A stretch of 64,000 nt of DNA from assembly GCA_023853785.1 (NCBI GenBank), contig JAJIRX010000095.1:62001-126000 (forward strand), written 5' to 3'. Under the pieces are notes generated by a model. That model was not told the DNA's origin and did not search any database. It worked only from the letters and a program-made list of their open reading frames with translations. Both the position numbers and the translations under genes were made by a program. Position 1 is the stretch's first letter; the number at the start of each line of letters is the position of its first letter. Source of the DNA: Psilocybe azurescens. Its lineage: Eukaryota; Basidiomycota; Agaricomycetes; Agaricales; Agrocybaceae. This document shows, in pieces, positions 12,783-24,564 of this stretch.

Positions 12783-13287
12783 TGAGAATATGCAAAACTC
12801 TATTTGCTGCTGGAAGATAATTGGAAGATAATCGGGTTGAAAAAAGCAGTGGCCAAACGGAACTTTAGCACTGTAGCAGAGCAAGCTCAAAAGCTTGCAC
12901 GTGGGACGCCCTGTAGTGGCCTGGTTCACCACTCACGGAAAGCATGGCTGATCCTGGAATGGGAGGCTGGTGTATTATGGCTCAGAACCTATAGAAGTGA
13001 CATTTGATCTGAGATTGGGAATAGATAGTCCATTGGACAGTTGTGCCATGGTCCGTATAAGGGGCGGACGTCGCTTCAGCGTCATTTCGTTTAGAGCTTC
13101 CGAACAGTCTGACGTAGTGATGCGCGCACTTTCAGGTGAAAGAATTTTGAGCAGTTCAATTAAAAATAAACGAAAGCAAATCAAGATATATAATGCGCCC
13201 GTGAGATCAGTGTCGAGGTTGGAGTATACTGTAGCTTTTACAGAGTTCGTGCTCAAATGTAAGCTTCAATAATACTCGGTCCTCACA
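12783..13287. other. Spacer to the duplication junction
   Basis: This half-kilobase is nearly identical to 31840-32352 and ends at the unit 1/unit 2 junction. It holds short open frames on both strands, but the two copies differ by indels that break them, so no gene is called. Confidence 0.55.
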
Positions 13288-13875
13288 CGAACGTATTCTC
13301 CCAGAAGATTTCTTCTCGCCCTCGCTGCTTCCCTCTCGAGCGTGCCCACTTGTCTTGCTTGATTACGTCCAGGAGTACACCCCCAAGTTACACGCTGCAT
13401 TTGACGGATCTCGGAGTCGACCTAGGAGCAATCTGCTTTTCCTGGTTCCTTTCCCTCTTCACCGACTGCTTACCTGTCGAGGTGTGTTTCTCTTGTGAAT
13501 ATCTTTTAGTGCTTCAAGGTTAACCTCTTTTGTAATGAAGACTTTGTTCAGGGTATGGGACGTGTTTCTAGTCGACGGTCTGGATGTCCTCTTCCGTATC
13601 GCACTTGGTATTCTACGAAATAACGAAGGAGAGCTTCTTCGCTGCGAATCTATCCCTGCTGTATATGTCGCTTTGGAGAATTTACCTACTCGGATGTGGG
13701 AAGCGGATAAACTTCTTCAGGTACGTGCAACATATCTTTCCAGGCACATTTGTGCTTCTCCTTATGCCATATATATGTTTAGCTGGAGTTGGACCTCCGC
13801 CCATCTCTGCTCCGTACACAAATTCTCAACAAACGCGAAGCATATGTTGCAGCTCTGAGACGACTTATTTGGTAG
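13288..13875 (+). pseudogene. Duplicated 3' fragment of the TBC gene
   Basis: This copy starts in the middle of TBC exon 2 and runs to the stop TAG at 13873. It keeps the later introns and is almost identical to 1891-2478; exon 3 differs at two bases (GAT to GCG). It has no start and lacks the IxxDxxR and YCQG catalytic motifs. One extra T at about 13396 shifts the frame. It is a by-product of the tandem duplication and not a working gene. Confidence 0.9.
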
Positions 13876-15034
13876 GACATGAGATTTCTGTTAAGTTTAT
13901 CTTTTGTATGGCTAATGTTAGCTGTTGTTAGCTGTTGTAAGGAACGTTATATGTAGATTATAATGAAAAAGGAATTGGGGCCCGATGGTCGGGACATGAT
14001 ACTGTATTTCTCAGACAGGCGACGTCTGTAACCACTATTTCTGTGCAAGTTAACATCAAGGAATATCGGAGTCGGGCGCTGAGAAGTTTTCCTTCGACAA
14101 ATCTTGGAATCTTCAGATTCTGTCTACCTGTCTTCCATGGCCAACCCAGGTGCTGCGTAGTGATCATTGTACACAGGAGATGTATATATTTGGCAACAAT
14201 ACGCTTACCTAGGTCAGATTGGATCACATAGCTAAGTAACAGACAGGTAGTTGATCATAATATGCGTGTATTACTGATTAATGGAGTATGACAGTGGTTT
14301 CAACTCTAGTTATAACGTGAAGTTTTATCCAATCTGCCTGCGATCGGCGTCACAGCACCATCCGCCTTCCGAAAATGGCCTCCCTGTTTCCCCAGCGCCT
14401 AATTGTATGTCCTATTTATCTCATTCATAGACATCACGAAAGATATCATTTCAGAGAGCACAAGCTTTTCTGTTTTCGTTCAAGGTCGCTTCCACGAATT
14501 ATTTATTGCGATCAACATTGGGCGGCAACCTAGTAACTTTCTCCTTGATGCCTAGTTGTCCCTAAATCACTTGGTCGGCTGTTCCATGATACATACACTG
14601 ATACCGTGTCAACTTCAGTATCTACGATAGTATTTATAGCATTATCGTTGTCCATTCTATACTTCGTTCGAAACGCATTGGTCTTTTGAATTCTAGGCAG
14701 TGAAGCCCTTCAGGTTCCAAGATATACCTACCACTGAATTGTGTTGTTTGATTATTCACTCTCTGAGCGCCTATGCACACAGACAGTATCTTCTTAGCCC
14801 ACCACCCCAGAGCGTAAGGCCAAAGCATCACCTCCTGATTCTTATCAACCATTTTCAACGAGATTCGGGATTCGGGATCAGAGATTCTTGTCCCCTCGAA
14901 ACTCACTTTGTCTAAAATTGTATAACACAGGCTTCCATCTTTCACCAAGATTAATTTCCGCCGCACCCTACCCGATGACACTGCCTACAAAAGGTGCGTG
15001 GAGTGCTTTCATTCAACATTGACTACCGACAAGC
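13876..15034. other. Spacer, counterpart of 2479-3597
   Basis: This is a duplicated spacer with no gene that I can support. The minus-strand frame at 14634-14981 is interrupted in the other copy. Confidence 0.55.
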
Positions 15035-16550
15035 ATGCTCTCACTTGTAACGCGGGCTCCCACCAATGACGACCTGTAATTATTCTTTACTGTCTCTACT
15101 TCATTATAGTCGATCTAATCTGGCGTAAAGATCAGCCCCTTTGGTAGGGAATTTGTTTTAGAGGATAGCAGCCGACATGTTTATTAGACTGTAGTTCCTG
15201 TCACTGTTATTCAACTCGGGAGGATTTGGTGTCCTGACAGCACAATTTTGTGCGTTCGAACGTTTTGGACAGCTCCATTGCCTACTTCTTCAAATTCTAA
15301 CTTTTTAACATAACATAGACTTCTATTCTACTGCATTCCCGGAAGAACGCGGAAGCCTCAAAGCGATTGTCTACGTCGTATACCTCTTAGAGCTGACCCA
15401 AACAGTGCTCATCACAAAGACTATGTTTCGCTCCTTCGTTTACGGCTTTCTTGATAAAAATGGCTTGGACAAAATCCACGATCATTGGCTCTCAGTCCCC
15501 GTAATCGGGACGTCAGGTATTAGCATCATGGGTTTTTAACAAGGAATAATATTCACAGAAAGTGTATTCCAGTTGCTTGCATAGTTCAACTATTCTATGC
15601 CTATCGCATTGTTGTGTTGGCTCGATGTTTCATTCATACCAAGTCGGCGCTTATTGCCATTGTTCTGTCTGTGATCGTCGTAAGTATCCCGTTGATTTAT
15701 AATAGGCATTCTAGTTCGTATTATATTGACTCGGAATTATCACTCTAGCTATCGCTAGGCCAACTAGTTGGTGGGATTATCCTTGGCATTGAAATGGCAA
15801 ATCTGAAAAATTTCACCAAAATTGAGACGAATAGAACCAGGATCTTTGCCATGGTGAGAGCCAAATTTTTACTTCTCCACAAGTAGTTTATTTTGATGCT
15901 CGTAAAGTTGTGGCTCGGGGGTGCAGTCATATGTGATATGTGCATTGCAATGTGCATGTTCCGTTTGGTGAGCTCATCCTCATCTTCAGACCATATTGCT
16001 TCCTCCCTGACAAAGCGCACCAGCTATGTCGCTTCAAAGTTGAAGGTGCCACTAGCGCACGGACACATGCGCAAGGGTTATCAGGCTAACCGTCAAGACA
16101 GGTGCAATGACAGGTGAGCATATTATCACATGTTGCTCTCAAGTCCCCAACAGTTGACCTGCATTGGGTATACAGCGATTGTAGCCCTTCTTAATATACT
16201 TCTAATCTTGCTTCGTGGAAGCAGACTCTATTACCAGCCAAGTTCCGCTGCCGTCTCCAAGTTATATTCAAATACTCTGCTACTCTCCTTGAATAGCAGG
16301 ATCAATTTAACCTCGGAAGGATCAGCTTCTGATGTTTATTCAACCCATATGAGTTTTGGTTACACTACCAGTAGAAAGGACGAGCGATCAACTGATATGG
16401 GAAGCCTGGTCAGAAGTGTTCCAGTAGATGAAGAACCCAGGCAAAATCGGGAGGTCTGGGGAGGGTGCTATATCACTTCTAGTCGGTGATTGTCATGAGC
16501 AGGAGATTGACAAACAATTGGTTGGGCTTGAAGAGAGGTCAGCGTCATAA
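15035..16550 (+). pseudogene. DUF6534-like membrane protein, copy 2
   Basis: Exon 1 begins at ATG 15035 (MLSLVTRAPTNDDL). Downstream the frame is better kept than in copy 1: AIVYVVYLLELTQTVLITKT, SFVYGFLDKNGLDKIHDHW, then after an intron VACIVQLFYAYRIVVLAR, LSLGQLVGGIILGIEMA and KLWLGGAVICDMCIAMCM. A TAG at about 15885 stands where copy 1 has CAG. It is harmless only if the 33-nt stretch before it is spliced as an intron. An extra G near 16460 shortens the tail to SSR. Probably a pseudogene; a shortened functional protein is not excluded. Confidence 0.65.
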
Positions 16551-17006
16551 AATTGACGATCAAAATTGCTTCAAGGGGAAGTACCGAAAGTAAGTACTGT
16601 ACGTCGTCGCGTCTACTGTGCCTATGCCTTATATTCTTAGTAGGCAGTCAGATTTCAAAACGTCAAGCCTTACACTCTGCTCAAATCAAGTCCAAATGCT
16701 GCTTAAGCCAATCTCAAAGCGCCCAAAACGTTCTTGTGCTTATATAACCGAGGGCCTTTGGAGAGCCTATCAGATAATGATAACATTGATAAGATAAGCA
16801 CTCGATGTGATGGTCTTCAATTCAACTCCGTGCTAAAAACTCTTTTCGAACCATCTCACGAGCATCCATCCATCTATCTCTGATCATCACGAATGCGCCA
16901 TTGCAGAAATAGACTGACACATGAAATTACTGTGCTTGCTTCAATCTTTACTACAATCAACATCAGGTGACCACATAACTCCACCGAGATGACTTATTGT
17001 CCGCTC

Positions 17007-17017
17007 GGAAGAATCAG
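17007..17017 (+). repeat. Left target-site duplication of the KDZ element
   Basis: GGAAGAATCAG lies directly before the left inverted repeat and again directly after the right one at 28862-28872. The other duplication unit has one diverged copy of this site (near 11468) with no insertion. Confidence 0.85.
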
Positions 17018-17373
17018 CCATGTAGGCTATTTTAATATAATACCCCCGGCAGTTGCCCAAAACATGTTATGTGTTTTGGCGGGCAGTTACCCAACTGCCC
17101 AATTTAATGTATGAGCAGCCTGGCGCGGCAGATGGGCTGGTGCTGGACAATAGATGTAAATAAATAGCATTTGGCCCGCGAGGCGCGAAAAATCGTTTTG
17201 GACTCGGTTTTAGGTCATTTTAGCTTATTTTGGACGGCGTTAAAGTGGGTAACTGCATTCTATTAATATATCTAATGCTACCACAGACACTTCGCGCAGG
17301 AAAATGCGGGGAGACGGCGGGGTGGATTACACTGGGCTCTTCTGGATGACGTTTATAAATAGGCAGGGTTAGT

Positions 17374-17551
17374 GTCATAATTAGATTGATGGCGTTCGGG
17401 TGCAATGTAGGTGTGTAATATTGATGACCAGTCTTGATGGATTTTTCCGGCGGCTCTGGGGCGTCATAATTAGATTGATGGCTGCCGGGTGTAATATGGG
17501 TGTGTAATATTGATGACCAGTTTTGATGGATCTTTCCGGCGGGTCTGGGCG
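17374..17551 (+). repeat. Two 89-bp tandem units at the inner edge of the left KDZ inverted repeat
   Basis: GTCATAATTAGATTGATGGC starts at 17374 and again at 17463, followed in both units by TGTGTAATATTGATGACCAG and a TTTCCGGCGG tail. Only the first unit has a partner in the right inverted repeat, so this is a local duplication after the element formed. Confidence 0.8.
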
Positions 17552-18090
17552 GGTCTGGACCATAATGTTCAAAAATAGATGTTCCGAGTTCGAATCCTGC
17601 TAGATGAATATATTTTCCTAAATATGTCGGGCTGGGTTTCAGTCAATATATGCAGCCTGGTAAAGATCAAAGCGGCTTTCGCTCTGTGTGTTACTAGGGT
17701 TTTTTAACCTGTGTCATACTTGAGTATTTTTGTCTGCCAGGCCTTTCCCTCAATGTTGTAAGTTCAGCTATAATGCGTGCAAAGCAATTGCAAAATGTTG
17801 ATTGAGTGAGCACAACCTTATAGTAGTCTCGCCCCATGACTTCCAAGTTCGAACTACGTAGTAGGCGCAAATATTAAATACATTATTCAAAGTGAATTCT
17901 TTAGATACTACTATTTGCGTATACTATGTCTATTCACTTTTAGGTCATACATATGTCCAGAATTTTGATGGTTTTGCCGGTTTGCTGCTTCCGAAGGATG
18001 ACGGTACTTTCTTCAACAGGAATGGGGGCCGACGACGGACTATCAAGAGTATATTAGTCGATAAAGGTGGCCATGGCAATGTAACTAGTG
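17552..18090. other. KDZ interior, no gene recognised
   Basis: The plus-strand frame 17892-18152 has no recognised motif and overlaps the end of the minus-strand cargo gene. I see no convincing gene. Confidence 0.4.
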
Positions 18091-20192
18091 TCACGAGAAC
18101 GTTTTGGTGGCCGGGTCCGAGTTTCCTGTACTACGAGTTGAACGTTGTGTAGTAGTAGGTATGACTTCTGGCTTTTCTGCTGAGCTGGATCTTTCGATAG
18201 AGGATGGATTGAGTGCTGGAATAAACTGTTCAATAAATGGCTTACTTTGCACCCTTCTGACGTTTTTGGGTATGTTATTTCCATTCTCATTATCTTTCCT
18301 TTTTGCTTTTGCCGCTGCCTTGGTCTTCGTCGAAGCCTTTCCAGTTGACGGAGCAGCAGGAGGAGGCGGAAGGAGAGATATCCAGCGGTATCTGAAACCA
18401 CAATTGAAGGATGGCTTGGTCAAGGGGGCAAGGATGCGACACTGGGTGCCGTATCAGAATTTACGATTGGAGGCTGGTCCGACAGCCTGAGAGATGGCTG
18501 GTAGGGGAATCGAACGCCGACCTTAACGCCGACCTTTGGAATCTGAGAAGGGGGAGCAGGGGGATCATCCAAAACAGGGCGGTTGGCATTGTCTCCATTT
18601 GCAGGCAGTTGAGAAAGTATAGTAGTCGGAATGTCACTGTGCGGTTCGGCATCTGAGCGAGCAGGGCGAAGGTGGGGGCGAATGACAAAAAGAGCCAGGA
18701 CCAACGGGCTGACAGCGCCCGAAAGGAGTCGTTATCGTCGAACGTGTATGGTTTCCAATTATGCGGAAACGGGTTCGAAGTATCATTATTAGTTGCCACT
18801 TGCGACATAGGGATTGATGTGGTGCTCGACATCATTGGAGCTGGTTCAGTGGATGTAGAAGCTGCGGGCATCAATATATCCCTGAATGACGCACTGAGTT
18901 CGATTGAATGGATGGTTGCATTGTCATCCAGGTCCGGCGATAGCGATAGCGGCAGGAAGCCCTTGTCTTTTGACAATACAGCGCTTTGCATTCCTCAGGT
19001 GCTGAAATAGGATATGTAAATTAAAATCCGAGAGAAAATAAGGAAGGATATGATACGTGCTGTAACACTTTTGTAGGAAGCTCCCGAAGATGGGGAGAAT
19101 ATAGTTCTGAATTCAAAGGCGTTCGGCACGCCCGAAATTCATCTTGATATCACCCGTTGTAAATCCTGAATGAATGCTAGAGTAATGCAGTAAAATAAGT
19201 AGATATACAAGTGCAAAATATAAAGGAGGCATACCTGATCACATTCATTAATCCATCGTGAGCCGGCTCAGGCCCACCAGCGAGCAGAGTGGCCTTCCAG
19301 CCAGTCGACTGGCATATAGAGTCTAGAATCGGTTGCATGAAGCCAATCAGGCCTTCAATCGCACTAAGGAAGAATGTGAAATAATGTCAGTAATATGCAG
19401 TGGCAGATTGGACATGTTATACTGACCGCTGTCGATCTTCCGGATCCGTTGATGGCTCATCCAAGTCTGCGTCGTATTTTTCTAATGCCGCTCGATGCTC
19501 CTCTGCTGCGGCTTTCTTCCACCTTCTCTGCTCTCCCACGCCCAACTCCCCAAACATCCTCCGTGCAATGGCATCTCGAGGTCGTCGCCAAGGTGTTCAG
19601 GATTCACCGGGGGATCCATTGCAAGCAACTCCTGCTCAATCACGTTGCGTTGAGCCTGCTCCTTTCTCCACATATTGACGGGCGTTTTCAACCGTGGTTT
19701 GCTGCGTTCTTTGCCGATAAGTTTCTGGGTCAACATGGCATAAGGGTTCTCGAAGCGTTTAGATTTCGAGAGCGCTGTGGTCTTTGGCATACTGGTAATG
19801 AAACCAACGTTGAATTTGCTAAATTGAACATGACGTTAATTAATAATGAAACCCCATACAGCCATGACGTTACGGACCGCTTTCCGATAGGTGACAGCAG
19901 CACTCCTTTCCTTCATCCTCTCAACCGCAATGGCGTACTCAGCTGGCGACAAATTTTCCGGGTCTGGTTCTTTAGCTTCAGGTTCCGGCACATCATCGTT
20001 AACGGACGCAAGGTATTCTTCAGACGGCTCCTCATCGTGAGGTAAGTCAATAGGATATCGTTTCAAATAACGTCGCTGAATGTTTAACAAAGCTTCCGCT
20101 GTGTATTTTTCAGCAACAGCCAGTTCATATGCTGGTTTTTCCCCCTCCAAAAACTCTCGTCGGGAACCATGAAAGGCACCACGTTTGCCCAT
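18091..20192 (-). pseudogene. KDZ-associated cargo gene, decayed
   Basis: The start at 20192 gives MGKRGAFHGSRREFLEGEKP. This N-terminus recurs in uncharacterised agaricomycete proteins found near KDZ elements; later come YLKRYPIDLPHDEEPSEEYL and RPRLKTPVNMWRK. After a frame change the reading is RDAIARRMFGELG and RRWKKAAAEEHRAALEKY. The next exon gives IGFMQPILDSICQSTGWKAT and LLAGGPEPAHDG, followed by an in-frame TGA (about 19132) before YILPIFGSFLQKCY. The C-terminal third (18991-18091) is Ser/Pro-rich and ends in a KTKAAAKAKRK basic patch. Frameshifts and the stop make it a pseudogene. The family's role is unknown. Confidence 0.65.
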
Positions 20193-21840
20193 GATGTTCA
20201 CTTCAAATGTTCATGTAAGTCCCTATTTCTTTCTTTCAATGAGATGATAGCTACTCACCTGTAGTGTATTTTCTGCGCAGTTCAGGCAAGGAATAACACC
20301 CAATCTCGCGCGCTCTATGGTGAGGGTATCAATCCGGGTCGGTCGTGTATCGAGGGCCGACAAATCTAGGAGATCGAAACGAACGGGTTTCGAACTGGTT
20401 TGTGAGAGTCGTCTGGTGTTGGGTAAGTATTCTTCAGAAATTTATTGAAGGACGTTGTAGCCTAATCTTACAGGATATTTAGGACTGACTCCCCAAGACT
20501 ATTCAGTAGGCAGAGGTTTGAACCAGTTCAAGTCTCATTCGCGATTGGGTGCGGCTTAACGAATTTGCAGTTCGCATTCTTGGCTTGGTAAATCTTTTGT
20601 TCCGACGTCCGAGCTTGCCCGTCTCAAACCATTTTTTACAGCTCTGCCTTATCTTTCTTCTCATGTTACTCCCGTCTTCTAGTTTCTTCCTTGATGACGA
20701 CAATCCCAGACCTGTGGAAGCATCTGAGTCCATAGGTATGTTTTCTATGCTTTATCCGTGATTATCAGCTAACACAATTGACTACAGTGCTCAACAGAAA
20801 AGAGACTAGATCTCCTACACCTTTCATTCCCACTGCTTCAAGCTCAGTAGCAGGGTTCATCGGTAAGTTTTTTTAATTCAAAATAACCCCATAACAATTG
20901 CTAAAACGATTTGCTCAGTAGATGTAGACTTCAAGGAGGCGAGGACATCCTCACGCAGAACAGCGTGCAGCTGGGGAGGTCGTTCTCACCCTCGATTCTA
21001 CTGTGCATCTCCCCCCCAGTGCTGTTCCCGCCGTCGTCGCCGCACCACGGATCTTGACGTGAGCGGCCGCAGGTCCGTGCCCATGCTCGCCAAGCTGCGC
21101 GGAACAATGCCAGCCCTTCCTCTCAATCAGGGCGTTCCTCCGCAGCCATCACACACGTCAAAAGGAACAGGCCAAAGCTAGCTGCTACTGAAGTACGTAG
21201 TGTCCAGTACACCATCGAGGACGACTCCGACTGGGAGCCCCCCGAATCCATCAGCTCCACTTCTCAGCGTCAAAAGTCCCCCCCAAAAATCCTGCTATTC
21301 CTTCCGTTTTGTACCCCCGCCATCTTCCCACTTTTAAACCCCGATCATCCTCATTTTCAGGCCTCATTGCCTGAGCAAATTCTTGGCACTGAGGACAATT
21401 CCTCCCCCCACGTCAGCTCCAAATGCATCGCCCTCCAAGTTGTAAATCCTGCATCCGACAGCAACCCTAGCCCTTCCACATCGCCCTCTCGATCATCTCG
21501 TTCGTTGCCATCTTCATCATCGGATTCAAACTCTTCCTCATCCTCATCCCTCGTCATCTAGGTCACCTTCGGCTGAGCCACATAAGTCGTGCCAATCGAG
21601 AAGTCATGGCAGCGATACAAGAATTTAGGCAAGAGTTCTTGCCACGGTCCACGTCCTGGGATCAAAACGCCGAGCCCGACAGACTCGAAGCAATTATTGA
21701 CCACCTGGATCGAGCTCAGACATCTGCAGGAGTTTTTGGAAACGGAAAATTTGAATATACTATTACAACCTTTCTCAGCTCAAGGGTAGTTAGATTAGTT
21801 AGTACGACCAATAGAAACAATTTTTCTGAAAATTATAATT
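20193..21840 (+). other. Decayed Ser/Pro-rich coding remnants inside the KDZ element
   Basis: Pieces of open frame on the plus strand follow each other in different phases: RKETRSPTPFIPTASSSVAG near 20795, TACSWGGRSHPRFYCASPP near 20965, EDDSDWEPPESISSTSQ near 21215, then a poly-Ser stretch to 21561 and EFRQEFLPRSTSWDQNAEPD near 21625. They may be exons of a second cargo gene with frameshifts. No domain was recognised and no start or end is assigned. Confidence 0.3.
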
Positions 21841-23160
21841 GAGGCGCCGTGATCTTAAGAACATTTGAAATATGTGAACTTGGCCGGTTACTAAGTAGAA
21901 AATTTTTACAAAATGTAAACTAATCTATGTGCATCGTTGGAAGTCATTGCATGATTGATACTCTTCCCTCGTTTCAAAGTTGTTCACCACCGAGTTTTTT
22001 CTTTACTCTACAGAGAAAGTATTAGGGAGGGCAATAGGTGGCTGCTCAAAAACACACCTATAATATCTGGCCTTGAAAATGAGAGAACCACAATGTTTTC
22101 TCGATAACGGGCCTGCACCTCTTGATGCTTTTGTTTTGCCAAAGCGGCCTCCTCAGGTGACATTTGTAACCTACAATGTTTGAATATACAGTAAACCATA
22201 GCCATAAAAAATTCCACCTACTTTTTGAGTCTTTTTCGTTCACAATCTTTTTTTTGCTCTCGTTCTTGATTTCTGTAAAGATAAGTAGTGAGAAAGTGTC
22301 TTGGTTGTACGAGATGTGACTCACAGGTAATAATAGTTTTTTTTCGGGTAAGTTCTAAAGATCGTTTGTCTATCTCGTGATAATATCTTCTGGCCATACT
22401 GGATAAAGGAGTCAAAGTCAAAGACGGTACGAGAGAATGAATGTTGTTCCGTACCAAGTCTTGCCAAGTCTGTGATTCTAAATTTGGATTACCTTCCTAA
22501 AACGGACACGCCCCCCAAAACGCTCGAAATGTTGGATTTTTAGACTTATATACTAGTTCTCCTGAGGCTTTTGGCGACGAATAAACAATGGAAATGGGCT
22601 ATATATATTGTCTAGCCCTTGATTCCAATAAGTTTTTGACCAGAAATTTGTTTTGTACAATGTCACTAGGTGTTGAATTTTGGCGGAAGTGCAACTAGGA
22701 GTTACCTTCGGTTTGGTGAAACGCGTTCCGGAAACATTCTGGCACATTAAATTTTTGTCCCTTTCCCTACTAAAATTCTTTTACATTTATATAGAGGTTC
22801 TCCATGGCTTCAAGAATATATAACTATGTATACGAAATGATGGTGTGTTCCCCCCGTTATGAGGCAATGTATCAATTATTTTAACCCGGAATCACCATTT
22901 CCCACCCGGAATCACCACGCGAAAAGTCACCTTTGATACTCGTATCGTTTCAGATGTCCCGTTTTTGCCAACCTATTTTCAAAGTTTGATTAATTGATAT
23001 CCTAGATACATGTACATGGTATCATATTCCACATATCTTTACTGGTTCCAGATATATAGACCTATTTGTCGTCTCAAATTTGCTAGGAATCACCATGCAA
23101 AAGTATTTTTTGAGTTATACGATGTTTACACAAGTAGCTACTGTGTCGGCGAAGGGAGTA
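21841..23160 (-). other. KDZ interior with a possible basic coiled-coil remnant
   Basis: Two minus-strand pieces read NQEREQKKDCERKRLKK (about 22275-22221) and, after a possible short intron, MSPEEAALAKQKHQEVQARY (about 22164-22105). Together they resemble a charged coiled-coil exon pair. The rest, including 22560-23160, is AT-rich and without a gene I can support. Confidence 0.25.
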
Positions 23161-23599
23161 TAGCTACATCATTGACCCCACACTGAATTCCAAGAATCGC
23201 AAGTGCGATGGGAGGCGCAAAGGAGGGTGAAAGTGGTGTGCAGACTGTTAGGGATGTGGTTGGCGGCTCGCCGATATGAGGTCGAGGGAGGTGGGATAGC
23301 GGGTAATAGGGAGGATGAGGATGAGAATAACGGGGTGTTTATGATGAGGAGGACGGGCAAGAGCTGGAGGTGCATGAGGGCATAGAGGTCGACGAGGGCG
23401 GGAGGAGTTGTACGGCGGGTATCTTGAGAACGAGACACCTGATATCCAGTTGCGGCTTGGCGAGCATCGGCGTGCTGAAGAACAAGGAATTTCAGTAAGA
23501 TAGCATAGAAGAAAAAGAAAATAGTGTACCTGCCATCCCAAAATGCTGGAACCGCCATTTTGAGTTCGGTTCAGTTAGCTTGTCGAGTGTATAGGCTTT

Positions 23600-23765
23600 T
23601 GTCGACATTCTTCGCAGCATCTGTTGGCTTGTGCAGAGCGATATGCGGCATATGTTGGGTTCTTTGCGGCGTCTGTTGGGTCATGCAGAGCGATATGCGG
23701 CATATCTTGGGTTCTTTGTGGCATCAGTTGGCTCGTGTAGAGCGATACGCGGCATACTGTCTTGC
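23600..23765 (+). repeat. About three 52-bp tandem repeats
   Basis: The unit GCAGAGCGATATGCGGCATA, followed by TGTTGGGTTC and a TTTGCGGC-like tail, recurs at about 23632, 23684 and 23736 with a few substitutions. It lies inside the KDZ element between cargo and transposase. Confidence 0.75.
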
Positions 23766-23876
23766 CCACCGATGCCCTGGCGACTCCGGATGATCGACAG
23801 GTAGCATTAGGCTGTGTCGTTGATGTGTCGTTGTGTGCAGATAGTTGGGCATGGCCGATGTGGAAAGTTGGGCTTT

Positions 23877-23992
23877 GTAAAAATGCAATGGGTGTTCTGG
23901 ATGTGAGATTGCAGCAGGGATGGGTGGTGGACGTAAAATGCGATATGTATTCTGGATGCCAGATTGCAGTAGGGATAATCGATACTCCCGTG
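23877..23992 (+). repeat. Two imperfect tandem units of about 56-58 bp
   Basis: AAAATGCAATGGGTGTTCTG is followed by GGATG and AGATTGCAG; it recurs as AAAATGCGATATGTATTCTG with the same GGATG and AGATTGCAG. No coding role is apparent. Confidence 0.55.
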
Positions 23993-24564
23993 ATATATGG
24001 GGGAAGGGGGAAGGGTCAGTTCAGATGAGAGGTAAGAGGCGAAGAGCTGAAATGCCTGGATTCGCAATCTCTACCCATTCGGAAATGGCAGCAGCAAAGT
24101 CGAATGAGGATGACGCCACAATGGTAGACATTGTGCATAGATAGACCTGTGTATTTTAAGATGTCAGAATGGGACATTGCTTCCGACATATCGAAGCTGG
24201 AACATTGAACAGAATACTGAGAACAAATAGGAGGTGGCACAGTATATGCCCGAGTTCGAACATTCCTGTCCCACCAGTGATATAGAAGGAAGGGGCAATG
24301 TGAAAATGAATTGGTACATGCCTGATACCTGCTGGCCACGAGTTTACCCCAGAGAGACACAGAGATACAATGGCCGACTGAGAGGTCTTAGCTGAGGAGT
24401 AGTTTGTATTGGAAAAGGGAACTTGAAAGTAGTAAACGTTTGAAATGGCCTGTCGTGACACGAGCTCACGTGCCAACGTGTTGTCCACGTGGAAATTTCA
24501 TTCTCAACAAAGTCTAAAATTCTAAATTGAACGGTCCTCGAGTCGGACCGTTTGTGCTCAATTA

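Larger units (their letters stand above)
1891..13287. repeat. Tandem segmental duplication, unit 1
   Basis: This stretch runs from inside TBC exon 2 to a junction at about 13287. It matches 13288-32352 in order: TBC 3' end, spacer, DUF6534-like gene, second spacer, and a relative of the gene at 32347-32998. Unit 1 has an extra 5.9-kb Plavaka element. It lacks the KDZ element and about 1.5 kb around the third DUF6534-like copy. The junction reads from the spacer end (CGGTCCTCACAC) straight into TBC coding sequence (GAACGTATTCTC). Confidence 0.85.

Noticed and set aside
23169..23558. 129-codon minus-strand frame and an alternative spliced reading
   Set aside because: A GT-AG intron can be drawn after MAVPAFWDG, but the two readings disagree and no motif is recognised.
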